From: SAR116 cluster bacterium AG-447-C21 | GTDB taxonomy: Bacteria; Pseudomonadota; Alphaproteobacteria; Thalassobaculales; Thalassobaculaceae | Direction: 5' to 3' | Assembly (NCBI GenBank): GCA_003212315.1 | Contig: QCQB01000024.1 | Span: 1-33,049 of the forward strand | DNA length: 33,049 nucleotides | Shown: positions 16,790-25,269 of the stretch, in pieces | Position numbering within the stretch: the first letter of the stretch is position 1 | How the letters are laid out: every line of letters begins with the position of its first letter | Position numbers and translations under genes: made by a program | The notes under the pieces: model-generated | The model's input: only the letters and a program-made list of their open reading frames with translations | Told to the model about the DNA's origin: nothing | The model's database searches: none

Positions 16790-19117
16790 TCAACTAGATA
16801 TAGCGGGAGGCAAGTGAGCCGTCACTTTCGGAATATCGTCATTAAATTTTTCAACCTGCACTAAAGTGGAATGTGCGGTAGGCCCTTGAGCAAGACTTGA
16901 TGTTCCTCGATCCATTGTCAAAACATTTGGATTTCCATGTTTACATAAAGCACCAATTTGCCCGGGGACGATTGGATCAAACCATGCACCGGTAGCCAAT
17001 TGTATTACTCCGGGCATAACATTTTCGCTTAAATTTACGCCAGCTAGACAACTGCCGCGCTCGTTGAAGACTCTCACGACATCCCCTGTTTTGATGCCTC
17101 GACCCGATGCATCCACAGGGTTCATTGTCATAGGTTCACGATCTTTTATTTTGCTTCCTTTGCTTATCGATCCGCTATCAAGTTGACTATGTAATCTTGT
17201 GCTGGGTTGATTAGAGATAATATGCAATGGAAATTTTTTGACTGTTTTTCCACCTAACCACTCAAAAGGCTCCATCCAAACTGGATGTCCCGGACAGTCA
17301 TCATATCCAAAACCGGCAATAACATCCGAAAAGATTTCTATTTTTCCAGATGGGGTTGCCAGCGGATTATTTTGAGGATCTTTTCTATAAGCCTCAAGTA
17401 GTACAGTTTTATCTTCAGCTTTCAGTATCTCTTTTGGCCCCTCATGCCAGAATGTGTCGAAATCCGGAAGTTCGAAATTTACCTGGCCAGCTCTTTGACG
17501 CGCCTGGTCCCATAAATGCCGAAGCCATTCTTCTTCATTTCGACCTTCTGTAAACTCCTCAAAAAAGCCAAGTCTTTGAGCTAAACCGGAGAAAACATCA
17601 TAATCATTTCTACTCTCACCGACTGGTTCTATAGCCTTGTGCATTGGGGTAGCCATAGGCTCCCATTTTGTCATCATAAGGTCGTTTCTTTCCAGAACAG
17701 TCGTAATTGGAAAAACTATATCAGCGTGGCGCGCGGTTGCAGTCCACCATATTTCATTGACTATGACGCATTCGGGCTGTCTAAAGGCGTCGACAAGGCG
17801 GTTTAAATCCTGATGATGGTGAAATGGGTTTCCTCCTGCCCAATAAAGCAAACGTATATCGGGATAAGATAATTTTTCCCCGTCATAATCGAACCTTGTA
17901 CCGGGATGAAGCAACATGTCCGCAATTCTGGCCACAGGGATAAATTCCTCTACCGAATTGGTTCCTTGAGACAAAGCTGGCCAGTTGAAAGTTTTTACTG
18001 GATTACCGATACCATTTTCACACCCATAGCCAATACCAAATCCACCACCAGGTAGCCCTATCTGCCCCAGAAGTGATGCGAGGATTACTGTCAACCAAAT
18101 AGGTTGCTCTCCATGGTCACTGCGCTGAAGGCTCCAGGCGGTGGAAATCATAGTTCTACATTCTGCCATGCGCCGAGTTAAATTGATTATTGTTTGGGCA
18201 GAAACTCCAGTTATTTGAGCCGCCCATTCTGGATTTTTAGGCTGGCCATCTTTATCACCATTTAAGTAGGGTATAAATTTTTCTAACCCAACTGTGTGGG
18301 TTGAGATAAAGTTTTTGTCATAGAGCCCTTCATTAACAAGTGTATAAGCAAGTGCCAGCATCATTGCAGCATCGGTATTTGGACGTATGGTTATCCACTC
18401 TGGATCAAATATATGAGCTATATCGGTTTTTAATGGGCTAATATTAACAAACTCCACCCCTGCATCGTAGCAAGATTGCATTCCTTCATGTAGGGTATGC
18501 CTTCCAACGCCTCCTAAATTTACTTGTGCGTTTTTGGCTGGCAGGCCCCCAAATGCGATGAATAATTCGCAATCCGAGGCGATAGAAGGCCAATCCGTTG
18601 CTTGCGCATGGATAATATCTTTCATCTCGGCTACGATGTGTTTGAGCGTTACTTCCGCGGCTGCATGGCTATAACTGTTCTTGTGCCGCACATAACCACC
18701 AGCTAAATTCATGAAGCGATGAATTTGACTTTGTGCATGATGGAATCTCCCAGAGCTGGCCCATCCATACGAGCTGGCAAAGATTGATTTATTACCATTC
18801 TGTCTCCGCACACGATCTATTTCACTTGCAGCAAGATCCAATGCCGTTTCCCAGGGAACGGGCACAAATGGTTCGGAACCTCTTTCACTCTTATTTGAGT
18901 TTGGGCCTTTTTCTAAAAAGCTTTTACGCACCATTGGCCGCCTTATTCGGGCTTCATCATCAACAGCATCAACCATACCTGCTCCTATTATCGAAGGAGC
19001 GGGATCGTTTGAATAGTCGTTCAATCGTTTCAGACGACCATTTTTCACCTCTGCGTCGTAAGTCCCCCATTGTGTGGCGGTAGGAAAGTGCTGGGTTAGT
19101 TCGCTATCTACTGACAT
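16790..19117 (-). CDS. Molybdopterin oxidoreductase, BisC/DMSO-TMAO reductase type
   Basis: The 775-residue protein belongs to the DMSO-reductase family branch that has a serine molybdenum ligand and no iron-sulfur cluster. YGWASSGRFHHAQ (117-129) supplies the likely ligand Ser121, and there is no N-terminal Cys motif for a 4Fe-4S cluster. Later molybdopterin segments include SLLGQIGLPGGGFG and WWTATARHADIVFP. The start ATG 19117 has a perfect GGAGG 7 nt upstream; ATG 19135 has none. No twin-arginine signal is visible, so the enzyme should be cytoplasmic like biotin-sulfoxide reductase. It would reduce an S- or N-oxide, or oxidise a related compound. No cytochrome or Fe-S partner is encoded nearby. 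Confidence 0.88.
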   Translation of the reverse strand: MSVDSELTQHFPTATQWGTYDAEVKNGRLKRLNDYSNDPAPSIIGAGMVDAVDDEARIRRPMVRKSFLEKGPNSNKSERGSEPFVPVPWETALDLAASEIDRVRRQNGNKSIFASSYGWASSGRFHHAQSQIHRFMNLAGGYVRHKNSYSHAAAEVTLKHIVAEMKDIIHAQATDWPSIASDCELFIAFGGLPAKNAQVNLGGVGRHTLHEGMQSCYDAGVEFVNISPLKTDIAHIFDPEWITIRPNTDAAMMLALAYTLVNEGLYDKNFISTHTVGLEKFIPYLNGDKDGQPKNPEWAAQITGVSAQTIINLTRRMAECRTMISTAWSLQRSDHGEQPIWLTVILASLLGQIGLPGGGFGIGYGCENGIGNPVKTFNWPALSQGTNSVEEFIPVARIADMLLHPGTRFDYDGEKLSYPDIRLLYWAGGNPFHHHQDLNRLVDAFRQPECVIVNEIWWTATARHADIVFPITTVLERNDLMMTKWEPMATPMHKAIEPVGESRNDYDVFSGLAQRLGFFEEFTEGRNEEEWLRHLWDQARQRAGQVNFELPDFDTFWHEGPKEILKAEDKTVLLEAYRKDPQNNPLATPSGKIEIFSDVIAGFGYDDCPGHPVWMEPFEWLGGKTVKKFPLHIISNQPSTRLHSQLDSGSISKGSKIKDREPMTMNPVDASGRGIKTGDVVRVFNERGSCLAGVNLSENVMPGVIQLATGAWFDPIVPGQIGALCKHGNPNVLTMDRGTSSLAQGPTAHSTLVQVEKFNDDIPKVTAHLPPAISS

Positions 19118-19259
19118 AAAGTTCCTCCAAACCAATCTTTTTGGCTTATATACCTCTTACACGATCATATAAAAAACGTCATTGATATTCGATAAACCGG
19201 ATACTTCTAAAATGAAAAAATAAATATAAAACACAACCGCAGAATTATTTAATGGTAAG

Positions 19260-19288
19260 TTGACTGATATTTCTGACAATGCCATACA
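19260..19288 (+). promoter_or_regulatory. Possible promoter for the comDE-like operon
   Basis: TTGACT (19260-19265) matches five of six bases of the -35 consensus and is followed, after 17 bp, by CATACA (19283-19288), a weak -10 element. This would give a 5' leader of roughly 75 nt. It lies in the 254-bp divergent region facing the molybdoenzyme gene. Confidence 0.3.
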
Positions 19289-19335
19289 CTGTCTCGAATA
19301 GACTTAAATTAACCGTCGAAATAATATGAACTAAC

Positions 19336-19349
19336 TAGACAAATGTCTA
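19336..19349. promoter_or_regulatory. TAGACA/TGTCTA inverted repeat upstream of comD-like gene
   Basis: TAGACA (19336-19341) and TGTCTA (19344-19349) are perfect complementary arms separated by AA. Less exact symmetry extends outward, with AAC to the left and CGTT to the right. The site ends 22 bp before the ATG, immediately upstream of the TAGGAG ribosome-binding site. A repressor bound here would block transcription of the decarboxylase operon. Confidence 0.45.
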
Positions 19350-19371
19350 CGTTTCCTAGGAGTAATATATC

Positions 19372-19917
19372 ATGCCCGACGCCTGGACCGCAGAGGCTCA
19401 CCGCTTGTTTAAAGAATTCAATATAAAGACCGTAGGATATGTCCCTGATGCTGGACTTACCGATTTGATCAATTCATGCGAGGCCGATAACGATATCAAT
19501 GCCGTTGTGATGACGACAGAAGAAGAAGGCATAGGCTTATCAGCTGGAGCCTGGTTAGGAGGCGATAAATCAGCCGTTTTGATGCAAAGTAGTGGCGTGG
19601 GAAATACTGTAAATGCGATCGCTTCGATTATTACTTCCTGCCAATTTCCCTTGTTTATGATCGTTACAATGCGTGGGCAATATGGAGAGTCAAATCCATG
19701 GCAGATCCCGATGGGACAGGCCGTAGCTCCAGTTCTAAAAAGTTTAGGTGTTCATGTTTTCGAAGTAGAAACCAATAAAGAGGCTGCGGAAGCTATTGAA
19801 GCAGGATTAAAAATGGCTTTCGTTTCCAACGCCGCCGTCGCGGTTCTGATTGGACAAAAATTAATTGGGGCAAAATCATTTATCGCCGATGTAGCAGAAG
19901 AGGTAACTCATGTCTGA
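19372..19917 (+). CDS. comD: Thiamine-diphosphate decarboxylase alpha subunit, sulfopyruvate/phosphonopyruvate decarboxylase type
   Basis: The 181-residue protein is the pyrimidine-binding half of a split ThDP-dependent decarboxylase, the layout of ComD/ComE sulfopyruvate decarboxylase and its relatives. VPDAGLTDLI lies near 24-33 and the glutamate-rich TTEEEGIGLSAGAW (48-61) should contain the catalytic Glu that activates ThDP. MRGQYGESNPWQIPMG follows at 100-115. A TAGGAG ribosome-binding site is present. It overlaps the beta-subunit gene by 8 nt, so equimolar coupled synthesis is likely. The preferred oxoacid (sulfopyruvate, phosphonopyruvate or another) is not certain, and the gene symbol is by homology class only. 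Confidence 0.78.
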   Translation: MPDAWTAEAHRLFKEFNIKTVGYVPDAGLTDLINSCEADNDINAVVMTTEEEGIGLSAGAWLGGDKSAVLMQSSGVGNTVNAIASIITSCQFPLFMIVTMRGQYGESNPWQIPMGQAVAPVLKSLGVHVFEVETNKEAAEAIEAGLKMAFVSNAAVAVLIGQKLIGAKSFIADVAEEVTHV

Positions 19918-20509
19918 TTTGAAACTAAATCGCAGCGACGTCATGAAAAAAATCATGGCCGTCAGAAACAATGCCCTTGTGATTACTGGCCTTGGGTCAC
20001 CCGTTTGGGATCTTGCAGCTTCTGATCATCGACCGGACAACTTCTATAGTTGGGGTGGCATGGGCTGCGCCATATCTATGGGATTGGGTTGCGCACTTGC
20101 TCAATCAGAAAAAAAAGTCTGGGTGATTACAGGAGATGGAGAAGCGTTAATGGGACTTGGCTCTCTTGCTACAGTTGCGGCTCAAAGACCTTCTAATCTT
20201 GCTGTTATAGTACTCGACAACGAACATTATGGAGAAACGGGCATGCAGCGGACGCACACGTCACACGGAACTGATATTGCTGCAATCGCATCCGGGGCTG
20301 GCATACAAACGACCATGACCGTTAATAATCCAGAGACACTAGAAGGGCTAACAACGGCGCTAACTACAGGGTTACTGCCTATGGTAGCGGTGATTAAAGT
20401 TGCTGCTGGCAAGCCTAACCTCATCTTACCCTCACGAGACGGTGTTTATATAAAAAATCAATTTAGGCAAGCTGTCTTGGGAGCCACTGAGGCGATGCAT
20501 TCAAGCTAA
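19910..20509 (+). CDS. comE: Thiamine-diphosphate decarboxylase beta subunit, ComE type
   Basis: The 199-residue partner carries the ThDP-pyrophosphate and magnesium-binding motif, starting with GDGE (75-78) and ending at Asn104 in LDNEHYGETG, the standard GDG-X(25-28)-N spacing. SWGGMGCAISMGLGCALA (47-64) precedes it. It begins within the last 8 nt of the alpha-subunit gene. With the alpha subunit it should decarboxylate a 3-substituted pyruvate to an aldehyde in the cytoplasm. The downstream enzyme expected for sulfopyruvate, sulfoacetaldehyde acetyltransferase (Xsc), is not in the window. Confidence 0.78.
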   Translation: MSDLKLNRSDVMKKIMAVRNNALVITGLGSPVWDLAASDHRPDNFYSWGGMGCAISMGLGCALAQSEKKVWVITGDGEALMGLGSLATVAAQRPSNLAVIVLDNEHYGETGMQRTHTSHGTDIAAIASGAGIQTTMTVNNPETLEGLTTALTTGLLPMVAVIKVAAGKPNLILPSRDGVYIKNQFRQAVLGATEAMHSS

Positions 20510-20519
20510 CAACTACACG

Positions 20520-21725
20520 ATGACTATATCCAGGACCGATACTGTTATCGTTGTCGGCTTTCTAATTTTAGTTCAAGGAACTGGAGCGCTAGCAGGATTT
20601 TGGTTGCCTGCGATAGCGCCAGAAGTTGGCCAGAGTTTAGGACTGAGTCCCTCCTTGATCGCCTACCCCGTTCTGATTTTATATATTTTTGCTATGATAT
20701 CCAGTTTGATGGCTGGGGGGATTGTAAGGCGCTTTGGAGCTTGGAGATCTTCACAAGCCGCCCTCATATTAATTGGGGTATCCCATCTCATGTTTATGAA
20801 TGGGTCTTTGTTGTTCTTAGCATTGGGGTCGATAATTCTTGGCGGTGCTTACGGCCTACTGACACCGCCTGCGTCTCATTTACTCTCAAAAATAGTCACT
20901 CCTAAAAATAGAAACTTGATTTTTTCTATACGTTTTACAGGTGTCCCATTGGGAGGCATTCTGGCCGGATTACTCGCACCCTCCGTTGCACTTGAATATG
21001 GCTGGCGCGAAAGCATGGCCGTCACGATTGTTATATCACTAGTCATTGCCATTTCCATGCAACCCTTCCGAAAACGATGGGACAGAGATAGATTAAAATC
21101 GGCTAAAATTTTCAGAAATCCAATCTCCGATATCTGCCTTGTATGGAAGTTATCTGCTCTCAAATGGGTTGCATTGTCTGGATTATGTATGGGTGCAATT
21201 CAAACAACCCTCACCACTTATACAGTTACAATGTTGGTTGAAGATGCAAATTATACTCTAATAGCCGCTGGCATCGGCCTATCCGCTATTCAATTTGCGA
21301 GTGTTTTTGGACGTGTAGGGTGGGGTTGGTTTGCCGATCGAATAGAAAATGGCTTGACTGCTTTGATGATAATCGCCGCAATTGGAGCGCTCTGTGCAGT
21401 ATTAACAATTTTTTTGTCACCAAGCTGGCCACAAATACTAATTTACCTGCTCTGTTTTTGTTTTGGTTTAGTAGGAATGGGATGGAATGGGGTGTACGCC
21501 AGCGAAATTGCAAGGCTTTCGCCTCCAGAAGAAGTTGGAAGAACGACTGGAGCAAGTTTCTTTATTACCTTTTCAGGTGTTTTTTTAGGTCCCGTTGTTT
21601 TCGCCAGCGCCTACACAATAACTGGGACATACAGTACAACATTCCTTGTTACAGCCATTATTGGTTTTTGCAGCTACATTTGTATTTTTAATGCAAAAAA
21701 GGCGTTATGTCGTCATAGCCTCTAA
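20520..21725 (+). CDS. Major facilitator superfamily transporter
   Basis: This 401-residue inner-membrane protein has about twelve membrane segments. The cytoplasmic loop after the second segment contains GGIVRRFGAWRS, a version of the MFS loop motif, and a matching FADRIENG loop lies in the second half. Size and layout fit organic-acid/cyanate-type MFS carriers. The ATG is 10 nt after the decarboxylase beta gene without an obvious ribosome-binding site, so translation may be coupled, and import of the decarboxylase pathway substrate is the simplest idea. Its last 21 bp overlap the convergent sugar kinase gene. Confidence 0.88.
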   Translation: MTISRTDTVIVVGFLILVQGTGALAGFWLPAIAPEVGQSLGLSPSLIAYPVLILYIFAMISSLMAGGIVRRFGAWRSSQAALILIGVSHLMFMNGSLLFLALGSIILGGAYGLLTPPASHLLSKIVTPKNRNLIFSIRFTGVPLGGILAGLLAPSVALEYGWRESMAVTIVISLVIAISMQPFRKRWDRDRLKSAKIFRNPISDICLVWKLSALKWVALSGLCMGAIQTTLTTYTVTMLVEDANYTLIAAGIGLSAIQFASVFGRVGWGWFADRIENGLTALMIIAAIGALCAVLTIFLSPSWPQILIYLLCFCFGLVGMGWNGVYASEIARLSPPEEVGRTTGASFFITFSGVFLGPVVFASAYTITGTYSTTFLVTAIIGFCSYICIFNAKKALCRHSL

Positions 21726-22637
21726 GACCTGTTTTCTATTTGGTATCGGACTAACGGCACCATAACCTTGCACCGAAATCCCTGCAGCCGCTACCGCAAA
21801 CCGAGCCGCCTCAAAAGGACTTGCACCTTGTACCATTCGGGCTAGAAACGCGCCTGCGAATGTATCCCCGGCCCCACTGGTATCAATAGCATTCACGTTC
21901 AGGGCTGGAATGTGCTCTGCCTTGCCTTCAAATATTATTGTTGCTCCTTCATTGCCACACTTCAACGCAAGTATTTCTGGTTCAAATTTTAAAAAAAATC
22001 TAATTATATCTTCCTTATCTTTTAATCCCGTCAATATTTGAGCCTCATCAAGACTGGGAAGAAGAATATCTGCTTGAGCTGCTGTCTTATTAATAACAGA
22101 CCGAGCTTCTTCGAGGCCCCAGAGGTTCAAGCGTAAGTTTGTATCATATGAAAGCATTCCCCCATTTTGTTTAACAAGATCAATGGCATCAAAACTCAAT
22201 TCCTTTGCTGTAGCACTTATTGCTTGGGAAATGGCAGAAAGATGCAAGATCACTTCACCTGATAACAGGGCCCTTGCATCACTAGTCAAAGTCATTTTAC
22301 TGGCAGCTGATTCTTTTCGATAATAAGTAAAATTTCTCCCCTCTGGTGCAGGCTCTATAAAATAAATCCCAGTGGGATATCCTGGGTTAATAGAGATATG
22401 AGACACATCAATTCCCTCTTTTGACCATATATCCATAGCTACATTTCCAAATTGATCATTTCCAACAGACGATAAATAAGCAACATCCGCACCTTGTCTT
22501 GCAGCCGAAATAGCACAATTTGATGTATCGCCACCAAGCCCTCTAATATACAACGCCTCACCCTTTTGGTCTTCAACACGAGTGAACTCCACCATCGCTT
22601 CTCCCATGCATACGATACTTTTATTATGAGAATTCAT
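21705..22637 (-). CDS. kdgK: PfkB-family sugar kinase, probably 2-dehydro-3-deoxygluconokinase
   Basis: The 310-residue ribokinase-fold enzyme has an N-terminal GGDTSNCAISAARQGA (35-50) and the C-terminal anion-hole motif DTSGAGDTFAGA (252-263), with Asp258 as catalytic base. RNFTYYRKESAAS (111-123) and YDTNLRLNLW (164-173) are features seen in KDG kinases, which phosphorylate 2-keto-3-deoxygluconate at C6. GGGGAAT precedes the ATG. It is divergent from the RraA/dehydrogenase/aldolase run and converges on the MFS gene with a 21-bp overlap. A KDPG aldolase is not present nearby, so the product would be handled elsewhere or the substrate differs. Confidence 0.8.
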   Translation of the reverse strand: MNSHNKSIVCMGEAMVEFTRVEDQKGEALYIRGLGGDTSNCAISAARQGADVAYLSSVGNDQFGNVAMDIWSKEGIDVSHISINPGYPTGIYFIEPAPEGRNFTYYRKESAASKMTLTSDARALLSGEVILHLSAISQAISATAKELSFDAIDLVKQNGGMLSYDTNLRLNLWGLEEARSVINKTAAQADILLPSLDEAQILTGLKDKEDIIRFFLKFEPEILALKCGNEGATIIFEGKAEHIPALNVNAIDTSGAGDTFAGAFLARMVQGASPFEAARFAVAAAGISVQGYGAVSPIPNRKQVLEAMTT

Positions 22638-22718
22638 TGCTATTCCCCATTTCCATTTCGCACTTTAATCATCTTAGCTATGATTTACCGGATATTAATT
22701 TCAAGTAGTCTAACTTTA

Positions 22719-22747
22719 TTGTCACGACCTTGCTAAGATATTATCCA
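22719..22747 (+). promoter_or_regulatory. Possible promoter upstream of RraA-like gene
   Basis: TTGTCA (22719-22724), five of six to the -35 consensus, is separated by 17 bp from TATCCA (22742-22747), which keeps the TAT of a -10 box. The predicted start of transcription would be about 20 bp before the ATG at 22774, with GGGAG (22760-22764) as ribosome-binding site. This is the only reasonable promoter-like pair I see in the 136-bp divergent gap. Confidence 0.3.
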
Positions 22748-22773
22748 ATCAGAAAACATCGGGAGTATCCGTT

Positions 22774-23481
22774 ATGGGGACTAATGACTTAACCGCGCAA
22801 GATCTTAAAAAATTAGCAGAATGGGATACGCCAACTATTTGTAATGGTTTGGAGCATCTCAGCGCAGAATACAGAGTAAAGAGTTTCACGGTAGAACAAA
22901 TGCAGTGCTTTGATCCAAGTTTGGCTCCTATTGTTGGTTATGCCAGAACCGCAATGATACGCTCCATGAGTCCCCCTGAGGGTAGCCCAATTGAGATCAG
23001 GGAAATGCGAGCCAAATACTATGAAACGGTAGCTGCTAAGCCTGCACCTTCTATCAGCGTAATTCAAGATCTGGACCCCACTCCTGGTTTTGGAGCATTT
23101 TGGGGCGAAGTGAATACAGCTATTCATAAAGGACTTGGATGTCTAGGTGTCGTTACAAACGGTTCTTTTCGTGATATCGATGCCTGTGCCCCTGGTTTCC
23201 AATTACTGGGCGGCAAAGTTGCACCGAGCCATGCTTGGGTTCATTTAGTTGACATCGAGTGCGAGGTTAATATTTTTGGAATGGCCGTTAAGCCTAATGA
23301 TATAATCCATGCCGATAGACATGGTGCTGTTGTCGTTCCAGATCACTGCGTGAAACGGTTACCGGATGCAATCGATTTACTTACACGCCGAGAAGCGGTC
23401 ATTTTAGATGTTGCAAGATCACCCGATTTCAATGTTGAGGTCTTAAAAAAAGCAATGGCGGACTCCGCTGAAATACACTGA
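22774..23481 (+). CDS. RraA-family protein (aldolase/decarboxylase-like)
   Basis: This 235-residue protein resembles the RraA/dimethylmenaquinone-methyltransferase-like family, whose catalytic members are class II HMG/CHA aldolases that split 4-hydroxy-4-carboxy-2-oxoacids to pyruvate or decarboxylate oxaloacetate. It shows DTPTICNGLEHL near the N-terminus and the core FWGEVNTAIHKGLGCLG followed by TNGSFRD, where the Arg-Asp pair binds substrate and metal. Only true RNase E inhibitors lack this metabolic role, and the sugar/organic-acid neighbours favour an enzyme. It heads a plus-strand run whose next gene starts 9 nt later. Confidence 0.8.
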   Translation: MGTNDLTAQDLKKLAEWDTPTICNGLEHLSAEYRVKSFTVEQMQCFDPSLAPIVGYARTAMIRSMSPPEGSPIEIREMRAKYYETVAAKPAPSISVIQDLDPTPGFGAFWGEVNTAIHKGLGCLGVVTNGSFRDIDACAPGFQLLGGKVAPSHAWVHLVDIECEVNIFGMAVKPNDIIHADRHGAVVVPDHCVKRLPDAIDLLTRREAVILDVARSPDFNVEVLKKAMADSAEIH

Positions 23482-23490
23482 GGATTGAAA

Positions 23491-24474
23491 ATGTCTACCA
23501 ATACAAATAAAAAACGTGTCTTAGTTATCCAACCACTTCATGCCGCGGGTATGGCGATGTTAGAACAGCGAGATGATATTGAAATCATCCAATGTGACTC
23601 ACTGGATGAGGATGTAATCGCAGAAGCAGCTAAAGACGTTCACGCTATGACTGTGAGGGCTGCTAAAATTACAAAACGTATCATGGATGCAGCACCCGAT
23701 CTAATGGTTGTCTCTCGACATGGCGTCGGTTATGACGCAGTTGATCTGAACACACTTACTCAACGAAATATACCATTATGCATCGCCGTTCACTCTAATA
23801 TGATATCGGTAGCGGAACAGGCCATGGCACTGTTGTTAGGATTGGCCAAAGATATGTTTTATTATGACGATGTAACACGCAGAGATGGTTGGCCTAATCG
23901 TTGGCCTACTCGGGCGGTTGATATTGACGGTAAGAAGATTCTCATTGTCGGTTTTGGCAGAATTGGTAGTCAAGTCGCAAAGCGAGCATTAGGATTTGAC
24001 ATGCAGGTTTACGGCTACGACCCATATATTGACCAAAAAATAATGACAGATGCAGGGGTTGAACCGGTGTCGAATTATAATTCCGTCTTGGGTGACATGG
24101 ATGCGGTTGCTATACACTGCATGAAAACAACTGAGACCACCAATATGTTCTCTACCGAACAATTTCAGAAAATGAAATCTGATGCCTTTTTAGTTAATTG
24201 CGCCAGAGGAGGTATCGTAGATGAAGATGCATTGCATTCGGCGCTTACATCTGGGGAAATACGTGCTGCCGGGTTAGATGTCTTACTCGATGAACCCTCA
24301 TCAGCAGATCACCCATTATTTAAACTCAAGAATATTATATTAAGTCCCCACATAGCTGGAGTGACAGTTGAGTCCACGCAGAGGATGGCAACCCAGACAG
24401 TTGACAATGTATTGCGCGTTTTCGACGGTAACATAGACCCAGATTGTGTAGTGAATAGTGACGTTCTAAAATAA
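23491..24474 (+). CDS. D-isomer-specific 2-hydroxyacid dehydrogenase
   Basis: The 327-residue NAD-dependent enzyme has GFGRIG (154-159) in its Rossmann domain and the catalytic triad Arg239 (NCARGG), Glu268 (LLDEP) and His287 (SPHIAG). SRHGVGYDAVDL is typical of the phosphoglycerate-dehydrogenase-like branch, but there is no C-terminal ACT domain, so a dedicated serine-biosynthesis role is unlikely. ATG 23491 was chosen because AGGA lies 6 nt upstream; the in-frame TTG at 23485 sits in that spacer. It lies between the RraA-like and HpcH/HpaI aldolase genes, pointing to oxidation or reduction of an intermediate in the same catabolic path. Confidence 0.87.
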   Translation: MSTNTNKKRVLVIQPLHAAGMAMLEQRDDIEIIQCDSLDEDVIAEAAKDVHAMTVRAAKITKRIMDAAPDLMVVSRHGVGYDAVDLNTLTQRNIPLCIAVHSNMISVAEQAMALLLGLAKDMFYYDDVTRRDGWPNRWPTRAVDIDGKKILIVGFGRIGSQVAKRALGFDMQVYGYDPYIDQKIMTDAGVEPVSNYNSVLGDMDAVAIHCMKTTETTNMFSTEQFQKMKSDAFLVNCARGGIVDEDALHSALTSGEIRAAGLDVLLDEPSSADHPLFKLKNIILSPHIAGVTVESTQRMATQTVDNVLRVFDGNIDPDCVVNSDVLK

Positions 24475-24500
24475 CAAGTAAATTGGATTGGGAGAAAATA

Positions 24501-25253
24501 ATGAAAAATAGACTTCGAGAAACATGGAACTCAGGAAAGCCAGCTCTAAATGGATGGCTTGGAATTCCCAGTACATTTTCAGCGGAGATAATGTCTAAAC
24601 AGGATTTTGATTCCATTACAATTGATCTACAGCATGGTTTAACTGACTATTCAATAGCAGTGCCGATGATGCAAGCCATGTCAGCTAGCGATGCTACAAT
24701 GTTATGTCGAGTACCATGGCTTGAGGCTGGCATAATAATGAAACTTCTTGATGCTGGAGCAATGGGTATCATTTGCCCTATGATCAATTCCAGAAAAGAA
24801 GCAGAGGAATTCGTGGGTGCAACACGTTACGCACCCCTCGGATACCGCAGTTCCGGGCCAGTCCGGGCTGGTATAATCTACCCGGATTACCATAATCAAG
24901 CGAATGACCAGATTATAAGCATGGCCATGATTGAAACAGAAGAAGCCGTTGCAAATGCCGAGGAAATATGCGCTACACCTGGTCTAACGGGGATATACGT
25001 TGGTCCAAGTGACTTGGCTATATCGATGGGTGAAGGGCCTGGACTTGACCGTAAACCTGGTAAAGTCTATGACGCTATACAGCACGTTTTAAAGATAGCG
25101 AAAAGGGCAGGAATTCGTGCCGGTTTGCATTGCATGGATCCTGACTATATTAAAGAAATGTATGCCAGTGGGTTTGAATTTGCGTCCCTCTCAAATGATG
25201 TGAGGCTTCTAACACAGATAGTATCGTCCCAAATCAATGATGTAAGATCGTAA
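24501..25253 (+). CDS. HpcH/HpaI-family class II aldolase
   Basis: This 250-residue protein has the family (beta/alpha)8 landmarks: GWLGIPSTFSAEIM, the catalytic-histidine strand DLQHGLTDY, the loop YAPLGYRSSGPVRAG, and the metal/substrate strand YVGPSDLAISMG. Such enzymes reversibly cleave 4-hydroxy-2-oxoacids to pyruvate (or oxaloacetate) plus an aldehyde; examples act on 2-keto-3-deoxy sugar acids and homoprotocatechuate products. The usual Glu before the His is Gln, a variant I believe is common in one subfamily. ATG 24501 has GGGAGAA upstream; the TTG at 24483 is not needed. It lies 26 nt after the dehydrogenase and 16 nt before the Ldh2-family gene. Confidence 0.87.
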   Translation: MKNRLRETWNSGKPALNGWLGIPSTFSAEIMSKQDFDSITIDLQHGLTDYSIAVPMMQAMSASDATMLCRVPWLEAGIIMKLLDAGAMGIICPMINSRKEAEEFVGATRYAPLGYRSSGPVRAGIIYPDYHNQANDQIISMAMIETEEAVANAEEICATPGLTGIYVGPSDLAISMGEGPGLDRKPGKVYDAIQHVLKIAKRAGIRAGLHCMDPDYIKEMYASGFEFASLSNDVRLLTQIVSSQINDVRS

Positions 25254-25269
25254 AGGGTTCATCAGAAAA

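Noticed and set aside
19196-22694. ACCGGATA occurring in two divergent intergenic regions (19196-19203 and 22687-22694)
   Set aside because: Only eight bases are shared, without symmetry or common spacing to the genes; chance is sufficient.
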